From Strigamia acuminata (lineage: Eukaryota; Arthropoda; Chilopoda; Geophilomorpha; Linotaeniidae), in contig OX442314.1 of assembly GCA_949358305.1 (NCBI GenBank), positions 45,268,581 through 45,332,580 on the forward strand: DNA of 64,000 nucleotides. Direction: 5' to 3'. Positions 44,348 to 54,416 of this stretch are shown one piece after another. The notes under the pieces are model-generated. The model saw only the letters and a program-made list of their open reading frames with translations. It was not told the origin of the DNA and made no database searches. The stretch's first letter is position 1. The number at the start of each line of letters is the position of its first letter. Made by a program: the position numbers and the translations under genes.

Positions 44348-46016
44348 TGGGAAAAGGACTCGAATGCGCCTCCACGTTGCAATGCGCATTTGTGTAAACG
44401 ATGATGGAATCCCCTGCTTAAATACTGGCTATCGCGTCACGTAACAGCAACGTGCCACGTCACGTAATTGCAACGTGCCGCGCTATGCCACACAATGTGC
44501 CGCCGCGATAGGCCATTGAACCCGAATGTGTGTGATGCAAAACGCGCGAGTACGCGCGCGGAGAACGCGCGGCAATGCTAGCAACAGGAGCGCAACTGCC
44601 CAAGAAATTGCTCAACAATAAAAGGCACGTGGAAGCACGTGCCTGAAACAATAGGCACTTCAAATAAAGTTATTGTTAAAAAAACGGGCTTGAAAACCAA
44701 CAATTACACAATAATTAAGGGGCAAGAAATGAACTTTGCTGCAATGCAAAGTTCTCAAAATACAGAGAAATGAAAGTTACACTTGTATAAAGAATTGACA
44801 ATGTTTGAAACCAATAAAAACTACAAAAACACACTTGTAAAAACCCAAAACAACCCCCAGAATAAATTATTTGACTCAAATTAACCCTAAAACGGTCTTG
44901 GAGGTCGTGCAGACGACAGAGTCAGATCGGGAGGTTGCTAAAACCTGACGCCAAAACTAGCAAAGGGACAGCTAGTTAGAAAACAGCTTTTTCATCAAAC
45001 ATGAACGCTGAAAACCTCACCCAAGGGTAGAAAATGATGGAGAGAACGTTTTCGCCATCTAAAACGGTCTAAAACGGGTCTAAAATGCCTAAACCGGCGC
45101 CTGGAACGTGGCGCAGTTGTTGGGTCAAATATTGTCAAAAATCAGTGGAAATTTGTCAAATATAGGCAAAAATCTGCTGAAATTTGTCAAAAATTGACCA
45201 AATTCCGTGCAAGTTTTGCAAGTTTTGTGCGCATCAAGCCATGCGCGCCTATACTATTGCACGAGCGCATTGACGCGTGATGAAAACCGACCACGTTTAC
45301 GAAGTGAATTCGAGCTACAAAAGTATCAAATCGCCATTCTAGTATGGAACAAGAAAAATTAAGTGGAAACAAACAAAATAAAAACTTTAATATACGAGAA
45401 ACGTACAATTCCACTCAACTTTGTTTCAAATTTTATTTATTGGATCATTAAAAATAAACAGTAGTGTTGTGCACTGTACACTTAAATGTATACCGCAGTA
45501 CAAGTACCGCGGTCCCGGTACTGCACCGGTACACGTGAAAACGCGAGTTTCTCAAATTTAAAAAGTTGATGTCGGCGGCGATGCGTTGTTTTGTGGTGAG
45601 AATTTGCCTCGAGAATTGATCTTATCTCTTTGTTTGCAATATTTTTTTTGGCATTCTTTGTTGATTTTTCGGTTTGAATTTGTTTTTTTCCGGTGTAATT
45701 TGAGTGGTGGAAGGTTGTTGGGGTGTGTTGAGGGCAATTTTGGTTATTTGTTGATTTTTAATTGATTTAATCGTTTTCTGTTTGTTTTTGCTGGTTTTTA
45801 ATCGATTTTTCTGTATTTTTGGTCAATTTTTACCAATTGTAATTGTTATTTGTCATTCTGAATTGATTATTGTCCGATTTTATTCGATTATTGTCAGATT
45901 TCAGTCGATTTTTGTCGATTTCTAATCAATGTTTATACATTTCTTATCAAGTTTTGTATATTTTTGTTGATTTTTAATCATATTTGTTCCTTTTTAATCA
46001 AAGTCGAAAACGAGTT

Positions 46017-46355
46017 GTAAATGCGTTCGTATGCGACGCGAACGCGTGTTGGAGTCGATTCCAAGTTCGTATTCCATCGCGAACGCGCATTTGAGACGTA
46101 AACGAGTTTATCTTTTTCACTCTCGCTTGATCCCCCTTTATCGCGCCTCATTGCTCCTGTGAAAAAAAATATATGAGAATGCACAGAAATGAACCTTCCA
46201 ATACTTACATGAAAATTGGCAACCTTGACACAAAACAGTCTATCGACACTCCCAACACCACCCCGGACATTTTTCGGAAGAGTTTGGTCCACCCGGAATC
46301 CGCAGAATAGTCTCCCCCGAAATGCGGATTTCGCGGACGCCAATCCGCGAAAAGG
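46017..46355. repeat. 340-bp repeat flanking the hairpin arrays, copy 2
   Basis: Direct repeat of 32685-33024. It is cut at 46355/46356, where element B sequence begins. Confidence 0.85.
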
Positions 46356-46357
46356 CT

Positions 46358-46912
46358 AAAAATAAAGGCTTGTACAGTCGTACAGCTAATGGAGCAAGGG
46401 AAAATATTTCCAATCCAGTTGTTTTCCCACCTCGGAAAACTGACACACGTCCTCAGTCGAAGACAAATGCTAAATCTTTAACTTTGGATTCACAAGAACA
46501 ACTTAATATTTGTGAAGAAGAGTTACCTGAGGAATGCGAAGCTGTCTATTTAATAAATGGAACAGTAGATCAGACCAGACGTGGTCAATTAGTTTGTTAC
46601 CACTGTAAGAAACCAGGACACATGCGTCGAGAATGTCCAGATTTAAAACCACGTGCAAATTTCAACTCTGAAGAGTTGCAAAAACGAAGTACCCCGGATT
46701 CCCCGACTGTGGATCCTACTTCTAAACGTCCTAATAACAGATGGATAACTCAAGAAGTGTTGGATGCAACACTAGATGCTAAACTTGATGCGAAACTTAA
46801 TACTTTTGAAAATAAGTTACAAACTTCGCTGACTAACTCGTTGGCAGAAATGGTCAAGACTTTGATCAAGCCAGAATCTGCTGATTCAAGTGCGACTAGT
46901 TCAAAAAACTAG
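46358..46912 (+). CDS. gag: Element B Gag C-terminal fragment (CCHC)
   Basis: 185 codons in frame from the truncation edge to TAG 46910-46912. It contains a zinc knuckle CYHCKKPGHMRREC and an Ala/Asp/Leu-rich helical tail (DATLDAKLDAKLNTF). The capsid part is missing. Overlaps pol by the frameshift site. Confidence 0.85.
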   Translation, partial: KNKGLYSRTANGARENISNPVVFPPRKTDTRPQSKTNAKSLTLDSQEQLNICEEELPEECEAVYLINGTVDQTRRGQLVCYHCKKPGHMRRECPDLKPRANFNSEELQKRSTPDSPTVDPTSKRPNNRWITQEVLDATLDAKLDAKLNTFENKLQTSLTNSLAEMVKTLIKPESADSSATSSKN

Positions 46913-46943
46913 ATCCGGGGGACGAAGGTTTATTCCATCCCCC
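46903..46943 (+). promoter_or_regulatory. -1 ribosomal frameshift signal, element B gag-pol
   Basis: A AAA AAC at 46903-46909 in gag frame, directly followed by the gag TAG. A 7-nt spacer and a 6-bp stem GGGGGA/TCCCCC (46917-46922 with 46938-46943, 15-nt loop) follow. Re-reading the C gives the pol frame (CTA GAT CCG). Same heptamer as element A. Confidence 0.85.
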
Positions 46944-49900
46944 AGAAGTGGCTACTGCTACGTCGGAATCTTTATTTATGGATGTAGACACAACTTGTCT
47001 TGAAATAGCCACTAGTCATAGTGGCGGAGTAGAGGAAAATCTGCAAGAAATGACAGAACAATTAAAAAATCTGACATTATTTCCACACAAATGCTACACG
47101 AAGAAATTCTGTAGACTCCGCCGACTCAACAGAGTCATAGGTGGTAATAATTTGCACAATATTACTTTAGGTAATAATAAAGACGATCCTCGAATGAAGA
47201 TCACAATTGGTGGGCTCACCTACAACGCGCTCATGGATACAGGAGCATCTCAATGTTACATCGGAGAACAACTCTTGTCTGAAACTCAGGCTTTGCCAGA
47301 ATTCTTACAAGAGGCTCCCAGAAACATGATGGTGAACGCTGTAGGCGTAGCACACAAGCCTGTCGGACAAATAACTTTGTGCGTGCAATGGGCTGATGAA
47401 CTTACACCAATGAATTTCATCGTTTTAGCAAAACGAGTTTGTGGCTTGATACTTGGTCACAATTTCATGCGCAGACAGAAAATTAGTCCGCATCCACATT
47501 TACAAGAGTTCTCTTGTGCAGATAAACCCAATTGGTCCGCCCCTTATGAGTCAGAAGAAGCCAATTTTGCCCTCGCCCCGTTAAATCGAATTACTTTCGA
47601 TTATTTAGGACTGTCGTCCACTCTAAACTCAATTGAGTTAACAGACACTCCTGTGTTGACTTGGGATGAGAAATTAGTTGAGGAGAGCGACTGCACTCCA
47701 GAGCAAAGACTAGCACTTCGCGAAGTGGTTAACTCGATACCGAATGTATTTCGTGATCAAGTTGGGTGCACTAACGTGACCCAGCATCGTATTAAGTTCA
47801 AGGAAGGGCATTCATTGCCCAAAATGCAGTATAGAATGTATAACCCGGCCAAGAGAGCCATTATGACCAAACTAGCTGCGGAACTTGAACAGGATGGACT
47901 GATTGAAAAGGCCAAAGGGCCATTTATAAGTCATCCAGTCATCGTTGCGAAGCCTGACGGCTCGTATAGGATGTGTATTGACTACCGGTGGCTGAATGCC
48001 ATCACCGAAGTCGAAGTAATACAAATGCCGAGTATTGACCTTTTGTTGCATAATACTGGTCCGGCAAAGTATTTTACGTCTATTGACCTTGTTAAAGGTT
48101 ACTACCAAGTCGAAATGTGTAAGGAAGATCGTCCAAAAACGGCGTTTTATACGCCAAACGGCCCTTATCAATTTGTGCGAATGCCGTTCGGCCTTTGCAA
48201 TGCGCCTTGTACTTTCCAGCGTCTGATGGAAGGCATTCTAGGCTCGGCTTTGCAAGACTACGCGTTAGTTTATTTGGATGACGTAATTGTGTATTCAGAT
48301 AATTGGGATGATCATCTCAAACATGTTCGAGATGTTTTGGAAAGGCTTAACCAAGCCAACATGACAATAAATAAAGCGAAATCTCGTTTTGGGCGTACAG
48401 AATTAAAATTCTTGGGCCACTGGATTAAACCCGAAGGTCTCTTCGGTGATCCCGATAAAATATCGGCGATCATGAAATTTCCCACCCCCACGTGTGCTAA
48501 AGACATTCAGCGCTTTCACGGCATGACTAACTTCTTCAGGAAGTTTGTTCCAAATCACGGAACTATTGCCGCACCATACACACGTATGATGAATGAGAAA
48601 ACTCCATTTGAATGGGGAGATGAGCAGACAGAAGCTTTTAATAAAATTAAAGAGCTACTTTGTGGCGACAATTGTCTACACAAACCAGATATGACTCTGC
48701 CATTTGTTGTCATGACTGACGCGTCACATGAAGGCTTAGGAGCTGTCCTTTGCCAAGACGTCGATATATTCGATGAAAAGAAGCAGAAAAACATTTCTGT
48801 ACCCAGACCTGTAGCTTATGCAAGCAGAGTTTTACGTGGAGCGGAGAAGCGTTATACAACGCCAGAACTCGAATGTCTCGCAGTCGTGTGGGCTATTGAT
48901 CGATTTAAACCATATCTCGAATATGGTACATTCACTTTAGAGTCAGATGCAGAAGCACTGAAATGGTTGATGCGAACGCCTGAACCATCTGGGAAATTTG
49001 GCCGTTGGGCCTTAAGAATCCAATGTGGAAATTTTAAAATTGTTTTTCGAAAAGGTGCTGCTAACCAAGTTGCAGATGCACTTTCTAGAGCCCCACTAAC
49101 AGAGGAAGACATTCCTCTTCGTGACCATGTGGAACCTGTTGAAATTAAACAATATTGGCCTGAGTGGGACGGAAATCCTTCTGTTTCATTAAATCGTGCC
49201 CCGGAGAAACGAGAATATTTGGCTAGTGTGCGTTCCTATTTTTCAGAAAATTCTAAAGAATGTTCTGAAGAAAAGGAGGGGGAGGAAGTACAAGAAACCT
49301 TGTACAGTGCGTTGACTGAAGTACTTAAAGAAGTCCCTCCTACAAGGAGAGAAATAATAGATGCTCAGTTACTAGATATTGAATGCAAACGCATTCGAGA
49401 ATATTTATTGAATGACAAGGTTGTTGGGATACCACAATCCGAAATAAAAGAATGGAAAAACAAAGTCAAAAACTATTGTTTAGACAGAAAAGAAAAAGAT
49501 GGTGATCAAATGATCATCTATTTTAACCCTTCGTTCGAAGAGGAATTAAATGATTCGGGAAACGGCTTTAAAGCCGTTGTACCCAGTTCACTCGTAAAAC
49601 GAGTACTCTTCGCTTGTCATGGCCACCCCCTAAGCGGTCACGCTGGGATGAGTAAGACGTTGGAGAAAACACGTTTAATATATTTCTGGCCTGGTATGAG
49701 TAGAAGTGTCAGGAACTACGTCAAAAGCTGCACGCACTGTGCTCAGTACAAACCTATTCAACAGAAAAGGCACGCAGTTCCGTACACACCACACAACATG
49801 ACCAATCCTTGGGAATGTATTAGTATGGACTTGATGGGCCCAAAACCCGCGGGAAGGTCCCAAAACCAATATATTTTTGTCATTATTGACAATTGTACCA

Positions 49901-51108
49901 AATTCGTTGAAATTAAGGCTTTGACAAAAGCCACGAGCGCTAACTGCGTTCAAGAATTAAGATCTGTTACAAACAGATGGGGACACCCCAAAAAGATTGT
50001 GAGCGATAACGGAAAACAATTTGTTTCCGATATTTACAATGAGTATTGCGATATGTACAACATTCGCCCGTCTCATACGAGCACGTATCATGCCCAGGCG
50101 AACCCGACAGAGCGAGCCAATAGAGATATAAAGACGATGCTGGCTGTGTACACAGATGTGCACACGCAATGGCCACGATATTTAGACGAATTCGCGTTCG
50201 CGATGAGAAATAATGTCTCAGCGGCAACGGGCTCAAGCCCGATGTTACTGAACACAGGACGAATCGTAACATTACCTTTCGACCCAAGGATTATTAAACA
50301 TGCCAATCCATTTGACAAAGAAAATCCAGAAAAATATGTCAGAGTACTATTGGATGTATTGCGCAGATCGCATCAAGAGATGCATCGCAGAATTCAATTG
50401 AATTTTGAACGACATAGGAAATTACACGAACAAAAGTTCGTAATTACGGAGTTTGAAGTTGGAGATTTAGTTTGGAAACAAACTCACATTCTCTCGTGCG
50501 CAGATAAAAATATTTCTGCTGGTTTCGCAGAGAAGAGAGATGGTCCGTGGGAGATTACTAAAGTACTTCCAGGCGGAGCGTATAAATTACGCAAATTAGC
50601 TGATGGTTCGATTGAAAAATCAGTGAACATTAAAGCGTTGTACCCCTATACGCCCTCATACCCGGTTGAGACTTGGAAAGTAGGACAAAAGTCCGCCTCT
50701 TACTCGCCTCAAGAAAATCCTAAATGGATGGACGAAAGTAATCAACTTCCGGATGCTGAAGAAATGGAAATAATTCCTGAAACTTCTTCAGAAATTCCAA
50801 TGGAATTATCCGACTCAACTTCGGTGCAAATTGACAAATCTGCGCCCATTAAGTCTAAACATAGACATAGACAACGATTAACTGCTATAGAAAAGAAAGC
50901 GGCGTTGAAAAGAGGTGAAACTCCAAAGAAACCACCTCGAAAACCCCGCAAACCCCAACCGGTAGTTCCACGAACTAGCACTCGTCCACGACGAGAACGA
51001 AAACCAAATCCTAAATATGCAGATGAAAATTTCGTGCGAAACATCACTGCAGTATTTAAAAAACCATACCAACAACGAGGAAAAGCCTCAAAGTTCTGTT
51101 GGAATTGA
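46909..51108 (+). CDS. pol: Element B Pol: protease, reverse transcriptase, RNase H, integrase
   Basis: About 1,399 codons from the shift site. Counting from 46948: protease ALMDTGASQCYIG near 96; RT MCIDYRWLN, MPFGLCNAPCTFQRLM and LVYLDDVIVYSD near 441; RNase H VMTDASHEGLGAVL near 589; integrase zinc H..H (HGHPLSGHAG) and C..C near 890-925; core Asp in DLMGPKP (~960), Asp in VSDNGKQF (~1018), Glu in NPTERANRD (~1050). The C-terminal tail is basic (KKPPRKPRKPQP). Gypsy domain order, no break seen, no ATG at the head: consistent with expression only as a Gag-Pol fusion. DLMGPKP, NP(V/T)ER and flanks are shared with element A, so both belong to one lineage. Confidence 0.95.
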   Translation, partial: LDPGDEGLFHPPEVATATSESLFMDVDTTCLEIATSHSGGVEENLQEMTEQLKNLTLFPHKCYTKKFCRLRRLNRVIGGNNLHNITLGNNKDDPRMKITIGGLTYNALMDTGASQCYIGEQLLSETQALPEFLQEAPRNMMVNAVGVAHKPVGQITLCVQWADELTPMNFIVLAKRVCGLILGHNFMRRQKISPHPHLQEFSCADKPNWSAPYESEEANFALAPLNRITFDYLGLSSTLNSIELTDTPVLTWDEKLVEESDCTPEQRLALREVVNSIPNVFRDQVGCTNVTQHRIKFKEGHSLPKMQYRMYNPAKRAIMTKLAAELEQDGLIEKAKGPFISHPVIVAKPDGSYRMCIDYRWLNAITEVEVIQMPSIDLLLHNTGPAKYFTSIDLVKGYYQVEMCKEDRPKTAFYTPNGPYQFVRMPFGLCNAPCTFQRLMEGILGSALQDYALVYLDDVIVYSDNWDDHLKHVRDVLERLNQANMTINKAKSRFGRTELKFLGHWIKPEGLFGDPDKISAIMKFPTPTCAKDIQRFHGMTNFFRKFVPNHGTIAAPYTRMMNEKTPFEWGDEQTEAFNKIKELLCGDNCLHKPDMTLPFVVMTDASHEGLGAVLCQDVDIFDEKKQKNISVPRPVAYASRVLRGAEKRYTTPELECLAVVWAIDRFKPYLEYGTFTLESDAEALKWLMRTPEPSGKFGRWALRIQCGNFKIVFRKGAANQVADALSRAPLTEEDIPLRDHVEPVEIKQYWPEWDGNPSVSLNRAPEKREYLASVRSYFSENSKECSEEKEGEEVQETLYSALTEVLKEVPPTRREIIDAQLLDIECKRIREYLLNDKVVGIPQSEIKEWKNKVKNYCLDRKEKDGDQMIIYFNPSFEEELNDSGNGFKAVVPSSLVKRVLFACHGHPLSGHAGMSKTLEKTRLIYFWPGMSRSVRNYVKSCTHCAQYKPIQQKRHAVPYTPHNMTNPWECISMDLMGPKPAGRSQNQYIFVIIDNCTKFVEIKALTKATSANCVQELRSVTNRWGHPKKIVSDNGKQFVSDIYNEYCDMYNIRPSHTSTYHAQANPTERANRDIKTMLAVYTDVHTQWPRYLDEFAFAMRNNVSAATGSSPMLLNTGRIVTLPFDPRIIKHANPFDKENPEKYVRVLLDVLRRSHQEMHRRIQLNFERHRKLHEQKFVITEFEVGDLVWKQTHILSCADKNISAGFAEKRDGPWEITKVLPGGAYKLRKLADGSIEKSVNIKALYPYTPSYPVETWKVGQKSASYSPQENPKWMDESNQLPDAEEMEIIPETSSEIPMELSDSTSVQIDKSAPIKSKHRHRQRLTAIEKKAALKRGETPKKPPRKPRKPQPVVPRTSTRPRRERKPNPKYADENFVRNITAVFKKPYQQRGKASKFCWN

Positions 51109-51180
51109 TAAAGTTTTATCCAAAACTTGAAGACTGTAATTATTCACATGTCTGACAGGTGTAGTGATTTATAATCTCAA

Positions 51181-51190
51181 CACCGGGGGA
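51181..51190 (+). other. Possible central polypurine tract, element B
   Basis: caccggggga is identical to the 3' tract at 54407-54416, about 70 bases after the pol stop. Confidence 0.45.
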
Positions 51191-51454
51191 CAAGATATTA
51201 CGATATTTATGGAAATTTATATTAAAAATATGAATTTGTTGCGATGAATTAAAAATTCGGTAGAATATTTTAATTTTTTGGTCGTATTTACATGTATTTT
51301 AACCAAAATACAGAGAATTACTTTGAAAAGTGATAATCTCGCGTAATTACGAAGGTACGAGACTTACGAGGTGTGATTAAACCTCGAACCCGACAATTAA
51401 AAGGGAATAAAATTCCCAGGGTTCATTGCACACAAACACTTCGTAACACACGTG

Positions 51455-51560
51455 GATATAAGTGACTTCGTCCCTTCGTCCCTCTTCACTTTTCGACTCG
51501 AGATTTCAACGCTAATTCAATTAGCAACGTCAACAAGGAAAACAAGCTTCAACAGTAAGT
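51455..51560 (+). promoter_or_regulatory. Candidate internal promoter and splice donor for element B accessory ORF
   Basis: TATA-like gatataag (51455-51462), an initiator-like tcactt about 28 bases on (51486-51491), then a non-coding leader ending at donor aacaGTAAGT (GT at 51555). The matching acceptor tctgcAG lies directly before the accessory ORF ATG (52156), giving an intron of 51555-52155. Confidence 0.45.
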
Positions 51561-52155
51561 AGTTTTAAATATATTCTTTGACCAAAGAATTGAAAATTGT
51601 TCGCAACAATTGAAAAAATATCGGCGTCCCGATAAAAGTTAAAAATTCACGTGTATTATAAGCGTGAATCAGCATTAAATCACTCTGGAAGTTTAGCTAT
51701 TCAGTCGAATAGTTGGGTTAAATTTAATAATTATTTATTAAGTTTAAGTACGTGGGCACTAATTATTTAAATCAAGTCGCGGTCGAGGCTTGCATAAATT
51801 ATTTAGCGGTGAATTTTCGATTTGAGATATTTATTAGACTAAGTATTAATTAATTAATACGAAAGTTATCTTTGATATTTGAAAAGTGGGATTAAATAGT
51901 TTAAGGAAACTAAAAGGATTTTTCTTTTGAAAAATCAACAAGTTGCGATTTTTCGATGAAAATCTTTGCCGGCGAGTCCATTCTCGTGTCATAAACACAA
52001 GGGGAGTGTGACTCATTAGTGTCACATGTTGAGGGTTATAAATAACTCGAGTTGTGTATTTTCGTTGCGAACAATACGTTTTAATTCTTTGGACTCAAGG
52101 AATGACTATTTAGAGTGGAATTATTTTTAATAAAATAATTTATTTGCGTCTGCAG

Positions 52156-53673
52156 ATGGGAAGCGGCAAACACCGTTCGAAACGGAGTCATCGACGACAC
52201 CGTCATGAAAGCTCCAGCTCGTCCACCTCGTCTAGTGACGAGCAACGTCGTTCGGCCGAGCGCGCTTATATGAGGGCCCAACCGATACCGACGGCGCCCG
52301 CCTCGATGTACGCCCTGACGCCGTTGCAACTCGCAACGCTAAACTGGCTGAGCGTCCATCCGGACGGACTTCCGCTCGACTTAAATGCGATGATGCAGGC
52401 CCCATCCACATCTGCACAGCCAACCATTTACGAGTCGGCGCAAATGGCCCCGCTGGCCCAGGTGGCGTATCCGCCCGCGAACGTTATCAACGTCCCGTTG
52501 GCCCCGCATTCACCCGAATTTCGGCCGCCAACTGCAAGCGTGGCGCCCACCATTGCCAACACGTCGAATGCGGCTGCACCGACTATGACGGGACAATCGG
52601 AGTCTGCTACGCATCTTCCTGCTGGTGCTGAGTCTTCTGCATCAGAATATGGATGGAATGAGCCGCCGCCGGGCGCTTTGCGTTATTCAGAGCCTGTTTC
52701 TCGCAACCGCGAGTACCGAGCGGCCAACAAGGCCAGAAAGAAGGACGAGAAGGCCCGCCTGCGCAAGGAGCAGTGCGAACGAGACATGGCAGCCGGAATA
52801 CCTCACGATAACATCGTGACGGACCAGGCCACGGAGACGATCTGCCCATTTTGCGTCGGCTGTGGGTGGTGCTGCGGTGCATCCGCAGGTTCTTCTCTAA
52901 TGCGTTGTCCGAACTGTCGTGGAAGGAAAACGCGACCGCGTTCGGAGCCGTGGCGCAAGGAGGTTCAGCCCCACGTGGTGAAGGGCATTAAGCCTAACGA
53001 GAAGCGATGTTGGGCTCACTGCCCCAAGTGCCGACTATTTCTAAACAGCCGTGGCGAGGCCGTGTACATCGACCCGCGCTTCCTCACCTGGACCCGCGCT
53101 GAAGCCAACGCCGGCGTAAGAGTCGAACTCCTTCGACAATCACCGCCGCCGTCCGAGGACTCTGAAGTTTCTACTGAAACTGTCCAGGCCGCCGACAGCA
53201 TTGGAAGCGAGGTCGTAGAAGAAATCGTTCGACCGAGAACGATGTCGCGTGGACGAGGCTGTCTGACGCTCGACCGAGCGAGGGAAATTGCCAAGGTTCA
53301 ACGAACCAATATCTTGGCACGAGGGCGAGCTCGTAAGCTTCAACAGGCCGTAGAAGCACCGTCCAAACCCGTGGAGGATCCTCCAGCGGCTGTAACCGAC
53401 GTATCCAGCGCCCCTCCAGCGTCTAAGTCCGAGACTTCGGACGACGCTCAGTTTGAGGACGCCGAAGAGCTGCTTTCCGTCGTCGATTTCGTGGCGGAGT
53501 TGCTCGAGGATCTGCCGTTCCCACCTCCGAGCCCAGAGGAAATGGAAGCTTCCGTAGAAGCCGTGTTTTCCGCCGTCTCGACAGAGGCGACTGAAGAGTC
53601 GGATTTTCTGACTTCTGCTGAAGTCGAGAAGAAGGAAGAGAAAGTTTCGACTGACGTCGAAAAGAAGGATTAA
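52156..53673 (+). CDS. Element B accessory ORF: 505-aa protein with Cys-rich zinc-finger-like region
   Basis: Start ATG at 52156 directly follows tgcag; the open frame continues 12 nt upstream but has no other ATG. N-terminus: basic/Ser-rich (SKRSHRRHRHESSSSS). Residues ~30-170: Ala/Pro/Thr-rich. Residues ~229-292: clustered cysteines CPFCVGCGWCCG, CPNCRGRK and CWAHCPKC, reminiscent of treble-clef or DnaJ-type zinc binding. C-terminus: acidic, ending in EKKEEK/DVEKKD. No signal peptide or membrane helix, so not an envelope. It lies between pol and the 3' LTR on the same strand, like ORF4 of element A, with which I see no sequence similarity. It could bind nucleic acid or protein; function unknown. 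Confidence 0.8.
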   Translation: MGSGKHRSKRSHRRHRHESSSSSTSSSDEQRRSAERAYMRAQPIPTAPASMYALTPLQLATLNWLSVHPDGLPLDLNAMMQAPSTSAQPTIYESAQMAPLAQVAYPPANVINVPLAPHSPEFRPPTASVAPTIANTSNAAAPTMTGQSESATHLPAGAESSASEYGWNEPPPGALRYSEPVSRNREYRAANKARKKDEKARLRKEQCERDMAAGIPHDNIVTDQATETICPFCVGCGWCCGASAGSSLMRCPNCRGRKTRPRSEPWRKEVQPHVVKGIKPNEKRCWAHCPKCRLFLNSRGEAVYIDPRFLTWTRAEANAGVRVELLRQSPPPSEDSEVSTETVQAADSIGSEVVEEIVRPRTMSRGRGCLTLDRAREIAKVQRTNILARGRARKLQQAVEAPSKPVEDPPAAVTDVSSAPPASKSETSDDAQFEDAEELLSVVDFVAELLEDLPFPPPSPEEMEASVEAVFSAVSTEATEESDFLTSAEVEKKEEKVSTDVEKKD

Positions 53674-54406
53674 AAGGGACAAAATTAACATTCGTTATTT
53701 TTTCTGAGTGGAAATATTTTTGACTGAAAATATTCCAAGTGTGTTGTTGTGTTTTGCAATTTAGAAATATTCTCATGAGTGTTGTGTTTGTTTGGTTTCA
53801 AGATTTTGAACTAATTATTTTAAATATTCATAAGAATATAGTTTGATTTAAAATTGGATTCAATTTAATTTGTTTTGTTTTTCGAATTCAATTTGAACGT
53901 TTATTTGAACTAATCATATTAATATATGTGTGTTTGATTTATTTACGAATTTCATAATTATTTGTGGAAATTGTGTTTATTTTGCTTTGATTGAAGTGTT
54001 GAAGAATTTCAAGTTGAAATTCAAATAATTTTTATGACAGTCGTAATAAAAATTAGTAGTTTAGATTTTCGATAAATAAAATTTTGCATAAGTTTATTTT
54101 TATTGATTATCTTGTTGATTAATAAGCTATAAATAAGTTTATTTGACGGAGAAACAAAATTTCTATCGAAATTTGTTTTTTCTCGAACATGTATCCATGT
54201 TCGGACGAGTTCATTTCCGTCGCTTAGCAACCGGGAGTTGCGCAGTGCAGAGAAGCCGATTAGTCTAATCGGGTGACGAAGTTTCTGAAAGAAATAACAT
54301 GATTAAGTTAATAAAATACTTACCAAGTGGATTAATTCAATAGAATTAGGTGAACATTCTTATCCATTAAGAATGACAATCGAGAGTTAGTAAACTCTAT
54401 GCTTGT
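53674..54406 (+). other. AT-rich spacer of element B
   Basis: Non-coding sequence between the accessory ORF and the polypurine tract; nothing else seen. Confidence 0.6.
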
Positions 54407-54416
54407 CACCGGGGGA
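54407..54416 (+). other. Element B 3' polypurine tract
   Basis: caccggggga directly before the 3' LTR. Confidence 0.65.

Larger units (their letters stand above)
38743..46004. mobile_element. Giant foldback (inverted-repeat) structure, about 7.3 kb
   Basis: Inverted arms: 40270-42535 pairs with 43680-45740, and an outer section 38743-38935 pairs with about 45765-46004. The left arm carries extra DNA at 38.94-40.27 kb (including a hAT-type MITE) and about 300 bp of additional tandem repeats near 40.8-41.1 kb. The right arm has about 80 extra bases near 45496-45580. Arms look about 95% identical by eye (for example 41657-41905 versus 44420-44663). Each arm ends internally in a 56-bp hairpin array; the centre is two 551-bp repeats. 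No transposase gene is present. Confidence 0.85.

Noticed and set aside
43053-44382. Open frames of 412, 255 and 246 codons in the foldback right arm (and similar ones in the left arm)
   Set aside because: They arise because the 56-bp hairpin unit has no stop in any frame; all frames and both strands are open, and the peptides are frame-permuted copies of the same DNA repeat.
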